A DNA stretch of 64,000 nucleotides from JBFMFH01 sp964481395. GTDB taxonomy: Bacteria; Acidobacteriota; Vicinamibacteria; Vicinamibacterales; JAKQTR01. The notes beneath the pieces are model-generated. The model saw nothing but the letters and a program-made list of their open reading frames with translations, was not told the DNA's origin and did no database searches. The stretch spans positions 91,056 through 155,055 of the forward strand of contig CAYZYG010000001.1 in the NCBI GenBank assembly GCA_964481395.1, written 5' to 3'. Numbering within the stretch: the stretch's first letter is position 1; the number at the start of each line of letters is the position of its first letter. Below are positions 43,376 to 52,886 of the stretch, one piece after another. Both the position numbers and the translations under genes were made by a program.

Positions 43376-43617
43376 GGCGCCTCTCCTGCTCCAGGCTCCC
43401 TTCCCTCACATTTTGTGGAGCCGGGTCTCGATCCCAGCCACACGGCGTGTGGGGTTGCCTCGTCTTCACACAGCCACGATCGGCGTTTTTGCTCAGTTTT
43501 CAGGCACCTGTCCACCTCCGGGACGCCTGGCACGCCTATTGAGACAGACCCGGCAGGAATCGTGACGCACGCGTCCCCTCGGCAGCCCCCGGGGCACGCG
43601 CGCGAGAGGACACTGCC

Positions 43618-44949
43618 ATGCTCAACCGGGCTACCACACCGCCGGGCGTCGGCCCCATCACCTCGATCGACTCGGCCCGCGTTTCGGCGGGCGCGCGAAA
43701 CCGCTTCAAGGCGCTGGTGCAGTCGCCGCTGCGCGCGGGGCTCCTGCGGTACCTCGGCGCGCGGCCGCACGAGTCGTTCGAACTCGAGTCGCTGATGCAG
43801 ACCTTCGGACGCATCAGGATGGACGTGGAGAACTGTCTCCGCGAACTGGTCAGCGCCGGCACGGTGCAGGTGCACGGCGGGCCGCCCGCCCGCTTCCAGC
43901 TCGTCCGTCCTCCCGACCCTGAGTTCGCCCGCCTGCTCGACGACTTCCTGGCCGACAACGGCGACGACTCGATCGAGGATCGGTCCCCGACGGTGCAGCG
44001 GTTCCGCGACATGATCGGCCGCGACGAGAAGATGATGATCGTCTTCGAGTCGATGCGGACGGTGGCCAAGACGGACCTGTCGGTTCTGATTCTCGGCCCG
44101 ACCGGATCGGGCAAGGAAGTCGTCGCGCGTATCATTCACGAGCTGAGCTCGCGCCACCAGGAGACCTTCCAGGCGGTCAACTGCGCGGCCCTCCCGGACA
44201 CGCTGTTTGAGTCGGAAGTGTTCGGCTACGAGCGCGGCGCCTTTACGGGCGCTTACGAGCGCAAGCCCGGCCGCATCGAACTGGCGAACCACGGCACCTT
44301 GTTTCTCGACGAGGTGGGCGACCTCTCGCCGCTCGCTCAGGCCAAGCTCCTTCGCGTCGTCGAAGAGCACCGTGTCGAGCGCCTGGGCGGTCGGACCAGC
44401 ATCGAGGTCGACTTCAGGCTCATCTGCGCGACGAACCGGCCGCTGGAGTCGCTGGTCGGCGAAGGCACGTTCCGCGAAGATCTGTACTACCGCGTGAACG
44501 CGTTCACGATCCGGCTGCCCGCGCTGCGCGAGCGGCCGTCCGACATTCCGGTCCTGGCCGAGCGCTTCCTCTCCCGGTACTGCGCGGCCCACGGCCTTCC
44601 GCTGGACGCGCGGCAACTCTCCCCCGACGCGCTGGACCTGCTGCTGGCGTATCCGTGGCCGGGCAACATCCGCGAGCTGGAGACGACGATCTCGCGGGCG
44701 GCGCTCTCGGCCCACGACGGCGTGGTGCACGGCCGCGACCTGCAGTTCCTGCATCCGGTCGCGCCGGTCACGAGGTCCGACAGTTCCGTCCTCGTGCCGC
44801 TGCGGGAAATCGAACGGGATCACATCCGCCGCGTGCTCAACGCCCTGAACTGGAACAAGAAGCGCGCGGCGAGCGTGCTCGACATCAGCCGCGAAACGCT
44901 CTACCGCAAGATCGGCGAGTTCCAGCTCGCCCCCGAGCACCGCGCATGA
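43618..44949 (+). CDS. Sigma-54 dependent activator with winged-helix N-terminus
   Basis: 443 residues. In place of a receiver, the N-terminal 120 residues look like a winged helix (SPLRAGLLRYLGARPHESFE, MDVENCLRELVSAGTVQVHG). The AAA+ domain has Walker A GPTGSGKE, an intact GAFTGA loop and GTLFLDEVGDLS. A Fis-type helix-turn-helix ends the protein (NKKRAASVLDISRETLYRKI). GAGAGGA seven bases before ATG 43618 supports the start. A near sigma-54 promoter lies upstream (TGGCACG at 43528-43534, TTGA at 43539-43542, with A in place of the -12 C). It overlaps the HD-GYP gene by 4 bases. Confidence 0.93.
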   Translation: MLNRATTPPGVGPITSIDSARVSAGARNRFKALVQSPLRAGLLRYLGARPHESFELESLMQTFGRIRMDVENCLRELVSAGTVQVHGGPPARFQLVRPPDPEFARLLDDFLADNGDDSIEDRSPTVQRFRDMIGRDEKMMIVFESMRTVAKTDLSVLILGPTGSGKEVVARIIHELSSRHQETFQAVNCAALPDTLFESEVFGYERGAFTGAYERKPGRIELANHGTLFLDEVGDLSPLAQAKLLRVVEEHRVERLGGRTSIEVDFRLICATNRPLESLVGEGTFREDLYYRVNAFTIRLPALRERPSDIPVLAERFLSRYCAAHGLPLDARQLSPDALDLLLAYPWPGNIRELETTISRAALSAHDGVVHGRDLQFLHPVAPVTRSDSSVLVPLREIERDHIRRVLNALNWNKKRAASVLDISRETLYRKIGEFQLAPEHRA

Positions 44950-47339
44950 CACCTGGTACCCGGAGACTGTCGGCCGCGCACCGCGCCTTCGTCGCGCTCG
45001 TCTTCCTGACGGGCTCGCTGGCGCTGGGCCACGCGCTGCTGACCCTCGTCTCCGAGCCGTCCACCGACTGGTCGTGGACGGTCCTGGCGGTGCTCACCAT
45101 CGCCAGCGGCTTCTTCGCGGTCAAGGTCCCCACCGTCAACGCCACGCTGTCGATCTCCGAGGTGTTTCTCTTCAGCCTGGTGCTTCTGTACGGCGGCGCG
45201 CCAGCGGTGGTCACCGTCGCGGTCGACGGGCTGATCGTCTCGCTCGTCCGCCGGCACCGCCAGTCCAGGCACGCGGCCTTCAACATGGCCGAGCCGGCGC
45301 TGTCGATGTGGGTCGCGGCGGCGGCCTACGAGGCCGTACGCCGATCGCCGCTCGGTGGCGGGCAGGGCGACTTGCTGCAGGTCGGCATCCCGGCCATGGT
45401 CCTGGCCGTGGTGTACTTCCTGATGAACAGCGGCCTCAACGCCGTGGCCGTCGCCACGGAATCCGGCCGCCGCGCGTCCGACCTGATGCGGAAGTATTTC
45501 GTGTGGGTGTCGCTGAACTACTTCGCCTGCGCGTCCATCGCCACGGTCGTCGCGGTCAACTACGGGGGGAGCCTGTTCGGCGCGCTCCTGCTCATCGCGC
45601 CCCTCATCGTCCTCTCGTATTTCACCTTCCGGTCGTCGATGGGGCGCCTCGAGGACGAGAACACCCACCTCGGCGAAGTGAACCGCCTCTACCTCAAGGT
45701 CGTCGAAACGCTCGCCATGGCCGTGGACGCGAAAGACCAGGTCACGCACGGCCACGTGCGGCGGGTCCAGGCGTTCTCACTGACGCTGGCGCAACGGCTG
45801 GGCGTGACGGAACCCCAGCAGGTCAAGGCGATCGAAGCGGCGTCGCTGCTGCACGACATCGGCAAGCTGGCGGTCCCCGAACACATCCTCAACAAGCCGG
45901 GCAAGCTCAGCGAGGCCGAGTACGACCGGATGAAGATGCACGCACCGCTAGGCGCGGACCTGCTCTCGGCCGTCGCGTTCCCGTACCCCGTCGTCCCGAT
46001 CGTGCGCCACCACCACGAGAACTGGGACGGCACCGGGTACCCGGACGGCCTGGCCGGCACCGCGATTCCCATCGGCGCGCGCATCCTGGCCGTGGTCGAC
46101 TGTTACGACGCCCTGCGCTCGCACCGCCCGTACCGCCGGGCCCTCAGCCCCGACGAGGCCATGGCCATCGTGCGCGAACGCCGGGGCACGATGTACGACC
46201 CGGACATCGTCGACGCCTTCGAGGACATCCAGGACGCCATCGAGGCCGAGGAGGTGCCGGACCCGCTGCCGGACGTCATGGAGCGCGTGGCCAGCGCCGC
46301 CCGTGACATGCGCCTGGTCGAGCCGGATTCGACGACGCTGTCGCTCGAGCTGCGCCTCCACGCCACGAACACGCTGCTCCGGCTCTACGAGGATCTCGAA
46401 CGTCTGCCGCAGGACGCGCCTGTCGACGACCTCTGCGACGCCGTGAGCCGGCACGTGCGTCGACTGGCCCCGGCGTCCCTCGTGGTCTTCTACGTTCGCG
46501 AGGACTCCTCGGACGACCTGCGGGTCCTGTGCGCGTCCGGCTTCGGCGAGGCGCTGACGGACGGCCTCACGATCCCGGTGGGGCAGGGTGTGAGCGGCTG
46601 GGTGACCGCCCAGCGCCGTGCCGTCATCAACGCCGACGCGGCGCTCGATCTCGGTGAGGCCAGCACGCACCTCAGTCCCCGCCACCGCAGCGTGCTGGCC
46701 GTCCCGCTGATCTCCGCGGGCCGCGCGATCGGTGCCGTGACGCTTTACTCGATCCAGGCCGGAGCGTTCTCGGACGAACAGCGGCTGGCGCTGGAGCTGC
46801 TGACCCCGTCGGTGGCCGATCTCATCGCGCGCCACGCCGCGGTGCGCCCGCCTGCGGGACCTCCGCACGCGCACCACGCACACGAGCAGGCCCTCGCCGT
46901 TCTGCTTCGGCACGAGTCTCTCTGCCACCTGTGGCCGGGACGGCCCCTGGGCGTGCTCTGCCTCACAGCGGACGGTGATGACGACGTCATGGCCCACGCA
47001 GCGGTCGCGATCACCCAGGCCACGCGCGTCGCCGATCTCGTGTTCCGGCCCAGCGACCGGGAACTCGTGGTCGTGATGCCTGACTGCGACGCGGGTGCCG
47101 GTCAGCTCATCGTGGACCGCATCCAAGCCGCCCTGGCGGCCGGCGGCGAAGCGGTTCGCCGCGGAACCGCTACGGCGATCTCGCTCGGGTTCGCGTGCTC
47201 ACCCCACGACGGCGACCAGCTCTGGGCGCTGCTGTCGGTGGCCAGGCGCAGGATCGACACAGAACGGCAGCATGGTGCCAGCGAACGTGCACGGACTGCT
47301 GTTCTTCCCCAGACCGAGGGGGCGCCATGGCCGGCCTGA
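44946..47339 (+). CDS. Membrane HD-GYP phosphodiesterase with GAF and degenerate GGDEF
   Basis: 797 residues. Seven or eight N-terminal membrane helices form a MASE-like sensor. An HD-GYP domain follows with HDIGKLAVPEHIL and HHHENWDGTGYPDG, which should hydrolyse cyclic di-GMP. Then comes a GAF domain (LVVFYVREDSSDDLRVLCAS). The C-terminus has GGDEF-like flanks (ITQATRVADLVFRPSDREL), but the active-site signature is replaced by PSDRE, so it cannot be a cyclase. It overlaps the sigma-54 activator upstream and the second HD-GYP gene downstream (13 bases). Confidence 0.92.
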   Translation: MTPGTRRLSAAHRAFVALVFLTGSLALGHALLTLVSEPSTDWSWTVLAVLTIASGFFAVKVPTVNATLSISEVFLFSLVLLYGGAPAVVTVAVDGLIVSLVRRHRQSRHAAFNMAEPALSMWVAAAAYEAVRRSPLGGGQGDLLQVGIPAMVLAVVYFLMNSGLNAVAVATESGRRASDLMRKYFVWVSLNYFACASIATVVAVNYGGSLFGALLLIAPLIVLSYFTFRSSMGRLEDENTHLGEVNRLYLKVVETLAMAVDAKDQVTHGHVRRVQAFSLTLAQRLGVTEPQQVKAIEAASLLHDIGKLAVPEHILNKPGKLSEAEYDRMKMHAPLGADLLSAVAFPYPVVPIVRHHHENWDGTGYPDGLAGTAIPIGARILAVVDCYDALRSHRPYRRALSPDEAMAIVRERRGTMYDPDIVDAFEDIQDAIEAEEVPDPLPDVMERVASAARDMRLVEPDSTTLSLELRLHATNTLLRLYEDLERLPQDAPVDDLCDAVSRHVRRLAPASLVVFYVREDSSDDLRVLCASGFGEALTDGLTIPVGQGVSGWVTAQRRAVINADAALDLGEASTHLSPRHRSVLAVPLISAGRAIGAVTLYSIQAGAFSDEQRLALELLTPSVADLIARHAAVRPPAGPPHAHHAHEQALAVLLRHESLCHLWPGRPLGVLCLTADGDDDVMAHAAVAITQATRVADLVFRPSDRELVVVMPDCDAGAGQLIVDRIQAALAAGGEAVRRGTATAISLGFACSPHDGDQLWALLSVARRRIDTERQHGASERARTAVLPQTEGAPWPA

Positions 47340-49723
47340 CGCTCAACCACGGTACGGGAAACCCCCTGACAGCCCCACTCGGCTGGCGCGCCCTGGCCTG
47401 GCCGCTGCGGATCTACGTGCTGGTCGTCTGCACCGGCGGCGCGGCCCTGCTCGCCGTCGGCTTCGCGCGATTTCCGATGGGCCAGTGGCCGCTGTTCGGC
47501 GGCTTCCTGGCCGCGGCCGTCCTCGCGTCGGCCGTGAAGATCACCCTGCCGCTGACGCAGGGCGGGTCCACGCTTTCCCTGTCGTACATCCTCAGCTTCG
47601 CCAGCCTGATGGTTCTCGGCCCCTGGGGCACCGCGCCCATTGCCGCCGTTTCGGCCTGGAGCCAGTGCACGTTCAGGAGCAAGGAACCCAACCCGGCGCA
47701 CCAGACACTGTTCAGCATGGCGTCGCTCGTCATCACGGTGGTGGCGGCGGGCCTGCTGTGGACGCTGCTGGCCCAGGGCCTCGGGCAAACGGTCACCGCA
47801 CAACTCGCGTCGGCCGCGACTACGGCCACGCTGTACTTCGTGGTGAACACCACGCTGGTAGCCACGGCCGTGGCCCTGGCGTCCCGCCAGTCGTTCGCCC
47901 GCATCTGGAGCCGGAATTTCCTCTGGAGTTCGCCAACCTACTTCATCGGCGCCGCGGTGGCCGCGCTCGGCATCATCGTCGTACAGCACGGCCAGTACGG
48001 AACCGCGCTGGCCTTCGGTCTGCCGGCCTATCTGACCTATCGCAGCTACCGGACGTACGCGGCCCGGATTGCCGAGGAACAGCGCCAGGTCAAGGAACTC
48101 TCCGACGTCCAGCTCGCGACCATCGAAGCGCTCGCCCAGGCCATCGAGGCCAAGGACCGGACCTCCAGGAGTCACGGGCGCCGGATGCAGGTGTACGCGG
48201 AAGGACTCGCCAGGGCGCTCGGTATGAGCGATGCCGAAATCCGAGGGGTCGCCACCGCCACACTGCTGCACGACATCGGCAACCTCGCCGTGCCCGAACA
48301 CATCCTGGCGAAATCGGGCAAGCTCAACGACGAGGAATTCGAGCGCATCAAGATCCACCCGCGCGTCGGAGCCGAGATCATCCAGTCGGTGCCCTTCCCG
48401 TACCCGGTGGCGCCCTACATCCTGCACCACCACGAGCGCTGGGACGGGCGAGGCTACCCCAACGGCCTGCGCGGAGAAGAAATCCCGCTCGGGGCGCGCG
48501 TCATCGCCGTCGTCGACTGTTTCATGTCGATGCTGACCGACCGCCCGTACCGGCCCGCCCGCCCGTACGCCGAGGCCATCGCCACACTGCGGGAGAACGG
48601 CGGCTCGACGCTCGATCCGCACGCGGTCGAGCGCTTCATCGAGGTGCTGCCGAGCCTCGAGTTCCAGCTCCACGGGGGCGAAGCGTACTCCGCGGCCACG
48701 CGCGCCGTCAGCCACCGCGAGTCTGACGCCCCTGCGGGGTCCGCCCTCGACGACATTGCGGTCGCGCACCTCGAAGAGCAGACGCTGCACGAGATCACCG
48801 AAGCGCTGACCTCGGCCCTCCGTCTGACCGACGTCCTCGCCCTGGTGTCCTCGAGCATCGTCCGCGTCGTGCCGGTCTCGTCCTGCGCCCTCTTCCTCTT
48901 CGACCGGGAGTCCGAACTCTTCATCTGCCGGTACGTGACCGGCACCGACCAGGCCGGCATCAAGGCGCTGGCGGCATCCACCATCGAGGGCCTGGCCGCG
49001 CTGCTCCCGCCGGCGTCAGCCGCCCGGATCGATGGAGGCGGCCGCCTGCAGTCCGTGCTCGTGGGCAGGCTCGATGTCGATGGCGAACTGATTGGCGCGC
49101 TCGCGGTCTATCACTCGGCCCGTGAGGCCTTTTCCCCGGACCACCGCCGCTTCCTCGGACGCGTCTCGGCTCAGGCCGCGCCCGTCATCGCCAACGCCGT
49201 CCTGTTCGAGCGCACGCAGGAGCAGTCGCTCACCGACGCCCTCACCGGCCTGCCGAACCGGCGGTTCTTCGAACGCCAGTTCCCGGTCGAACTGGTGAGG
49301 GCCCAGCGGCACCTCGGCCAGGTCTCGCTGCTCATGCTCGACATGGACCGGTTCAAGCAGATCAACGACGAGTTCGGCCACCAGGCGGGCGACCGCGCCC
49401 TCAAGGAAGTCAGCCAGGTGCTGCGATCGAGCCTGCGCGCCTACGACGTCTGCGCCCGGCTGGCGGGGGACGAGTTCGTGATCCTGCTCGGCGAATGCGA
49501 CGCCGCCCAGGCCGAACGCCGGCGATTGGAACTGCAGCGGGCCGTCGACGGCGTCCACTTCGAGCCGTCACCCGGACGTCCCACGCCGCTCGCCATCAGC
49601 ATCGGGGCCTCGACCTTCCCCGACGACGGCCAGACACCGGAGGAGCTGATCGAGATTGCGGATCGTCGGATGTACCGCGACAAGGCCATGCGCAAGACCT
49701 CGCCCGACAGAATCGCCCGGTGA
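47327..49723 (+). CDS. Membrane HD-GYP protein with GAF and AGDEF diguanylate cyclase domain
   Basis: 798 residues with the same plan as its neighbour: membrane helices, HD-GYP (HDIGNLAVPEHIL, with Asn for the usual Lys, and HHHERWDGRGYPNG), GAF, then a full GGDEF domain (DALTGLPNRRFFERQF, LDMDRFKQINDEFGHQAGD). The signature reads AGDEF, a substitution seen in active cyclases. So one polypeptide may both make and break cyclic di-GMP. The two genes appear to be an old duplication whose GGDEF halves diverged. Confidence 0.93.
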   Translation: MAGLTLNHGTGNPLTAPLGWRALAWPLRIYVLVVCTGGAALLAVGFARFPMGQWPLFGGFLAAAVLASAVKITLPLTQGGSTLSLSYILSFASLMVLGPWGTAPIAAVSAWSQCTFRSKEPNPAHQTLFSMASLVITVVAAGLLWTLLAQGLGQTVTAQLASAATTATLYFVVNTTLVATAVALASRQSFARIWSRNFLWSSPTYFIGAAVAALGIIVVQHGQYGTALAFGLPAYLTYRSYRTYAARIAEEQRQVKELSDVQLATIEALAQAIEAKDRTSRSHGRRMQVYAEGLARALGMSDAEIRGVATATLLHDIGNLAVPEHILAKSGKLNDEEFERIKIHPRVGAEIIQSVPFPYPVAPYILHHHERWDGRGYPNGLRGEEIPLGARVIAVVDCFMSMLTDRPYRPARPYAEAIATLRENGGSTLDPHAVERFIEVLPSLEFQLHGGEAYSAATRAVSHRESDAPAGSALDDIAVAHLEEQTLHEITEALTSALRLTDVLALVSSSIVRVVPVSSCALFLFDRESELFICRYVTGTDQAGIKALAASTIEGLAALLPPASAARIDGGGRLQSVLVGRLDVDGELIGALAVYHSAREAFSPDHRRFLGRVSAQAAPVIANAVLFERTQEQSLTDALTGLPNRRFFERQFPVELVRAQRHLGQVSLLMLDMDRFKQINDEFGHQAGDRALKEVSQVLRSSLRAYDVCARLAGDEFVILLGECDAAQAERRRLELQRAVDGVHFEPSPGRPTPLAISIGASTFPDDGQTPEELIEIADRRMYRDKAMRKTSPDRIAR

Positions 49724-49802
49724 GCGCCCGGCTGTAGATCGTCCGAACACGCCCACCCCGCGCGCCGGCATCCTTTCCCCGGTTCCCTGTCCCGCCCGGC
49801 TG

Positions 49803-49839
49803 CCGGATCCCGGATCCCGGATCCCGGATCCCGGACTCC
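49803..49839. repeat. GATCCCG heptamer tandem repeat
   Basis: Four to five units of GATCCCG (CCGGATCCCGGATCCCGGAT and onward) end 4 bases before a palindrome. Period 7, as in the other arrays. Confidence 0.8.
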
Positions 49840-49842
49840 GCT

Positions 49843-49861
49843 GGTATCATCATCCGATACC
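49843..49861. promoter_or_regulatory. Operator-like palindrome upstream of the acyl-adenylating fusion gene
   Basis: GGTATC-ATCATCC-GATACC is a perfect 6-bp inverted repeat around 7 bases, ending 7 bases before the ATG at 49869. TATCAT inside it could be a -10 element. A regulator bound here would block transcription or translation start. The binding protein is unknown. Confidence 0.45.
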
Positions 49862-49868
49862 ACGCCCC

Positions 49869-52631
49869 ATGCACAACGTCTTCGACTATTTCGCCCAGTC
49901 CGCCGCCCGGATACCCGACCAGACGGCCGTCGAATTGCAGCGTCGCCATTCGGTGGATGCCGTGTCCTACCGCGACCTGCTCGGGTTGGCTGAGCGCGTG
50001 GCCGCCCTGGCGGTCCGCCTTGGCTGCCGCGCCGGAGACCGCTGCGCCATTCTGGCGGAGAACGACGCCCGCTGGCTCGCCGTCTACCTCGGCGTGCTGC
50101 GGCTCGGCGCCGTCGCGGTGCCGCTCGATACGAACTACAGCCCCGCCCAGGTTCGCACCATCGTCGCCGACTGCGGTGCCAGGCTGCTGTTCGCATCGCC
50201 CCGCTTTGCCGGGACGGCCCGTGAAGCCGCGGCCGATCTGACGTCACCGCCGGCTCTCGTCCTGACGTCCGGCGAGACGGCCGATTCCGCCAGCCTGGAC
50301 GACGTTCGGGACGCGGTCCCGCTGAGGGAACCGTGCCCGGCCCGCCAAGAGGACTCCGCCGTCATCCTCTACACGTCCGGCACGACCAGCGATCCCAAGG
50401 GCGTCGTGCTGACCCACGGCAACCTGCTCGCCGAACGCGACGCGGCCTTCACGATTGTCACCATTGACGACCGTGACGCCATCCTCGGTGTGCTCCCCCT
50501 GTTTCACGCACTGGCGCAGGTCGCGAACCTCCTCATCCCCCTGACCGTCGGCGCGCGTGTGGTCTTTCTCGAGACACTCAACACGTCGGAACTGATGCGC
50601 GGCCTCCAGGAGCGGGGCATCACGGCCTTCTGCGTCGTGCCGCAGTTCTACTACCTCCTCCACCAGCGGGTCACGGAGCGCGTGGCCGCCTCGGGGCCCC
50701 TCACCCGGCTCACGTTCCGGAGCCTCCTTACGCTTAACGGCTGGCTGCGCGCCAGGCTCGGCGTCAACCTGGGCCGCGCCCTTTTCAGGCAGGTTCACCA
50801 GGCCCTCGGCTCCCGGATGCGGATCCTCGTCACCGGAGGCTCGCGCTTCGATCCGGTCATCGGCCGCGATCTGTTCCGCATGGGATTCAATATCATCCAG
50901 GCGTACGGGCTCACCGAATGCTCGGGCGCCGCGACGGTGACGCGCCCGGGCGATCCGCACATCGAGTCGGCCGGTCAGCCGCTGCCCGGCGTCGAGATCC
51001 GGATCCAGGACGAGCCCGACCGGGGCGAACGCGAGCATCAGGACGGCGAGGTCCTCATCAGGGGCCCCATCGTGATGGCCGGCTACTATAACCGGCCGGA
51101 TGCCAACGCCGAGACCCTGCGGGACGGCTGGCTGCATTCTGGTGACCTGGGCTATCTGGATCGCGACGGCCGCCTGCACATCACGGGGCGCAAGAAGGAG
51201 GTCATCGTGCTGGCCTCCGGCAAGAACATCTACCCGGAGGAGATCGAGGCGCAGCTCGCGCGTTCGCCGTTCATCAAAGAGGTCTGCGTGCTGGGGGTCT
51301 CGCGTCCGGGCGAGCCGTCGGCCGAGCGCCTCCATGCGATCGTCGTCCCGGATCAGGAAGTCATCCGGCAGCGCCGCATCGTCAACACGCGCGAGATCAT
51401 CCGATTCGACATCGAAAGCCTCTCGATTGCGCTGCCGCACCACAAGCGGGTGCTGAGCTTCGACGTCTGGCTCGACGACCTGCCCAGGACCACCACCCGC
51501 AAGCTGAAACGCCACGCCATCGAGCGACTCTATCGGGAACGACTGTCGCGGACCGAACAGCCGGATCTGGCCGACACGTGGACCGACGATGACGAACGCT
51601 GGGCTGCCGATCCGCACGTCAGCAGGGCGATGGCGACCATCCGCGCCGCGGCCAAACCCGGAACCGCGGTCGTGCCGGGCGCGAACCTCGAACTTGATCT
51701 GGGGCTGGACTCGATGGAGCGCGTCGAACTGCTCTCGAGCCTCGAACACCAGTTCGCGTGCGACGTGCCCGACGAGGCCGCCCAACGCATTTACACCGTC
51801 CGCGAGATCGTCGAGGCCGTCCGGCCCGTCGCGTCCTCCGCCGCCGGTCCCGCCGCCGCGCTCGTCGATCCCTGGGCGCGCCTGCTGGCCGAGGACCCGG
51901 ACGACCCGATCCTCAGGTCGATCCTGCAGCCCAGACCCCTTTTCGCACCCTTTGCCTTCTGCGTGGTGAAGGCTGCCTATCTGTTCGCCTGGCTGTTCAT
52001 GGGCCTCCGCGTGTCGGGGCGCGACCGCATCCCGGCCGACGGACCGTTCCTGCTGAGCCCGAACCACCAGAGTTACCTGGATGCCTTCATTCTCGTGAGC
52101 GCGCTGCCCTACCGGCTCTTCCGGCGGCTGTTCTTCGTGGGCGCCAGCGAGTACTTCGATACGCCCTTCATGGCCTGGCTCGCGGGCAAGATGAATGTCG
52201 TGCCGGTCGATCCGGATGCGAATCTGGTTCGGGCGATGCAGGCGGGCGCCTACGGTCTGCGCCACCGACGAATCCTGGTGCTGTTCCCGGAAGGCGAGCG
52301 CTCGCCGGATGGCACCGTGCGACGTTTCAAGAAGGGCGCCGCCATCCTCTCCACGCAACTCGGCGTCCCTGTCGTCCCGGTGGCCATCCACGGCGTCTAC
52401 GAAGTGTGGCCGCGCGCCCGCCGCTTCCAGATCGAGTCGCTCAGACCCTGGGGCCGGGCCCGGAGCCGGATGCGTTTCGGCCAGCCGCTCTCATCCCAGG
52501 TCATCTCGGCCGCCAGCCTCGAGCGCCGCTACGCCGAGTTCACGGCCGTGCTGCGCGAACAGGTCATCCGCCTCTGGAACGAGCTGGCGGGAGTCGGCGC
52601 GACCACTGGATTCCCGCTTCCGCGGGAATGA
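49869..52631 (+). CDS. Acyl-adenylating enzyme fused to ACP and PlsC acyltransferase
   Basis: 920 residues with three activities in order. An ANL adenylation domain (1-570) has ILYTSGTTSDPKGVVLTHGN from about 167, YGLTECSGAATV and GWLHSGDLGYLD. An acyl carrier domain (about 590-665) holds LGLDSMERVELL, its Ser ready for phosphopantetheine. A PlsC-type acyltransferase (about 700-915) has NHQSYLD at 732-738 and FPEGERS. Such a chain could activate a fatty acid, load it on its own carrier and pass it to a lysophospholipid, like a self-contained Aas. The last codons and stop lie in a dispersed palindrome. Confidence 0.92.
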   Translation: MHNVFDYFAQSAARIPDQTAVELQRRHSVDAVSYRDLLGLAERVAALAVRLGCRAGDRCAILAENDARWLAVYLGVLRLGAVAVPLDTNYSPAQVRTIVADCGARLLFASPRFAGTAREAAADLTSPPALVLTSGETADSASLDDVRDAVPLREPCPARQEDSAVILYTSGTTSDPKGVVLTHGNLLAERDAAFTIVTIDDRDAILGVLPLFHALAQVANLLIPLTVGARVVFLETLNTSELMRGLQERGITAFCVVPQFYYLLHQRVTERVAASGPLTRLTFRSLLTLNGWLRARLGVNLGRALFRQVHQALGSRMRILVTGGSRFDPVIGRDLFRMGFNIIQAYGLTECSGAATVTRPGDPHIESAGQPLPGVEIRIQDEPDRGEREHQDGEVLIRGPIVMAGYYNRPDANAETLRDGWLHSGDLGYLDRDGRLHITGRKKEVIVLASGKNIYPEEIEAQLARSPFIKEVCVLGVSRPGEPSAERLHAIVVPDQEVIRQRRIVNTREIIRFDIESLSIALPHHKRVLSFDVWLDDLPRTTTRKLKRHAIERLYRERLSRTEQPDLADTWTDDDERWAADPHVSRAMATIRAAAKPGTAVVPGANLELDLGLDSMERVELLSSLEHQFACDVPDEAAQRIYTVREIVEAVRPVASSAAGPAAALVDPWARLLAEDPDDPILRSILQPRPLFAPFAFCVVKAAYLFAWLFMGLRVSGRDRIPADGPFLLSPNHQSYLDAFILVSALPYRLFRRLFFVGASEYFDTPFMAWLAGKMNVVPVDPDANLVRAMQAGAYGLRHRRILVLFPEGERSPDGTVRRFKKGAAILSTQLGVPVVPVAIHGVYEVWPRARRFQIESLRPWGRARSRMRFGQPLSSQVISAASLERRYAEFTAVLREQVIRLWNELAGVGATTGFPLPRE

Positions 52632-52633
52632 CG
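52608..52633. repeat. dRS3-like palindrome overlapping a gene end
   Basis: ATTCCCGC-TTCC-GCGGGAAT at 52610-52629 within TGGATTCCCGC...GGGAATGACG. It supplies the final residues (FPLPRE) and the TGA stop of the acyl-adenylating fusion. Copies of opposite orientation are at 34754-34842. A dispersed GACATCCATAACCGGTCCCC repeat follows at 52637-52680. Confidence 0.85.
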
Positions 52634-52886
52634 GGGACCGGAGACATCCATAACCGGTCCCCGGTCCCAGGTCCCTGGGTTCCGTGTCCATTCCCGAGGC
52701 CCAGTGCCGCATCCTGAGGCACCGCACCGTCGCCGTCCTCCCGCACTGCCAGAATTCCTGCCGAATTCCGCGTGTCTTGGGCCCGTCGCGCTGGTCCGCC
52801 GTTTGCTCTCTTCCCGGCGCCAGCTGTCTCGCCCGCAACGCCGCGGCCGGGAGCAGTCGGCACAGGCAACCGGAGGACGAGGAACG

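Noticed and set aside
43528..43542. Sigma-54 promoter for the activator gene at 43618
   Set aside because: TGGCACG and spacing are perfect, but the -12 element reads TTGA in place of TTGC; the missing C makes it doubtful, so it is only mentioned with the gene.
50244..52391. 715-codon open frame on the minus strand
   Set aside because: Antisense to the acyl-adenylating fusion; composition is that of a shadow frame.
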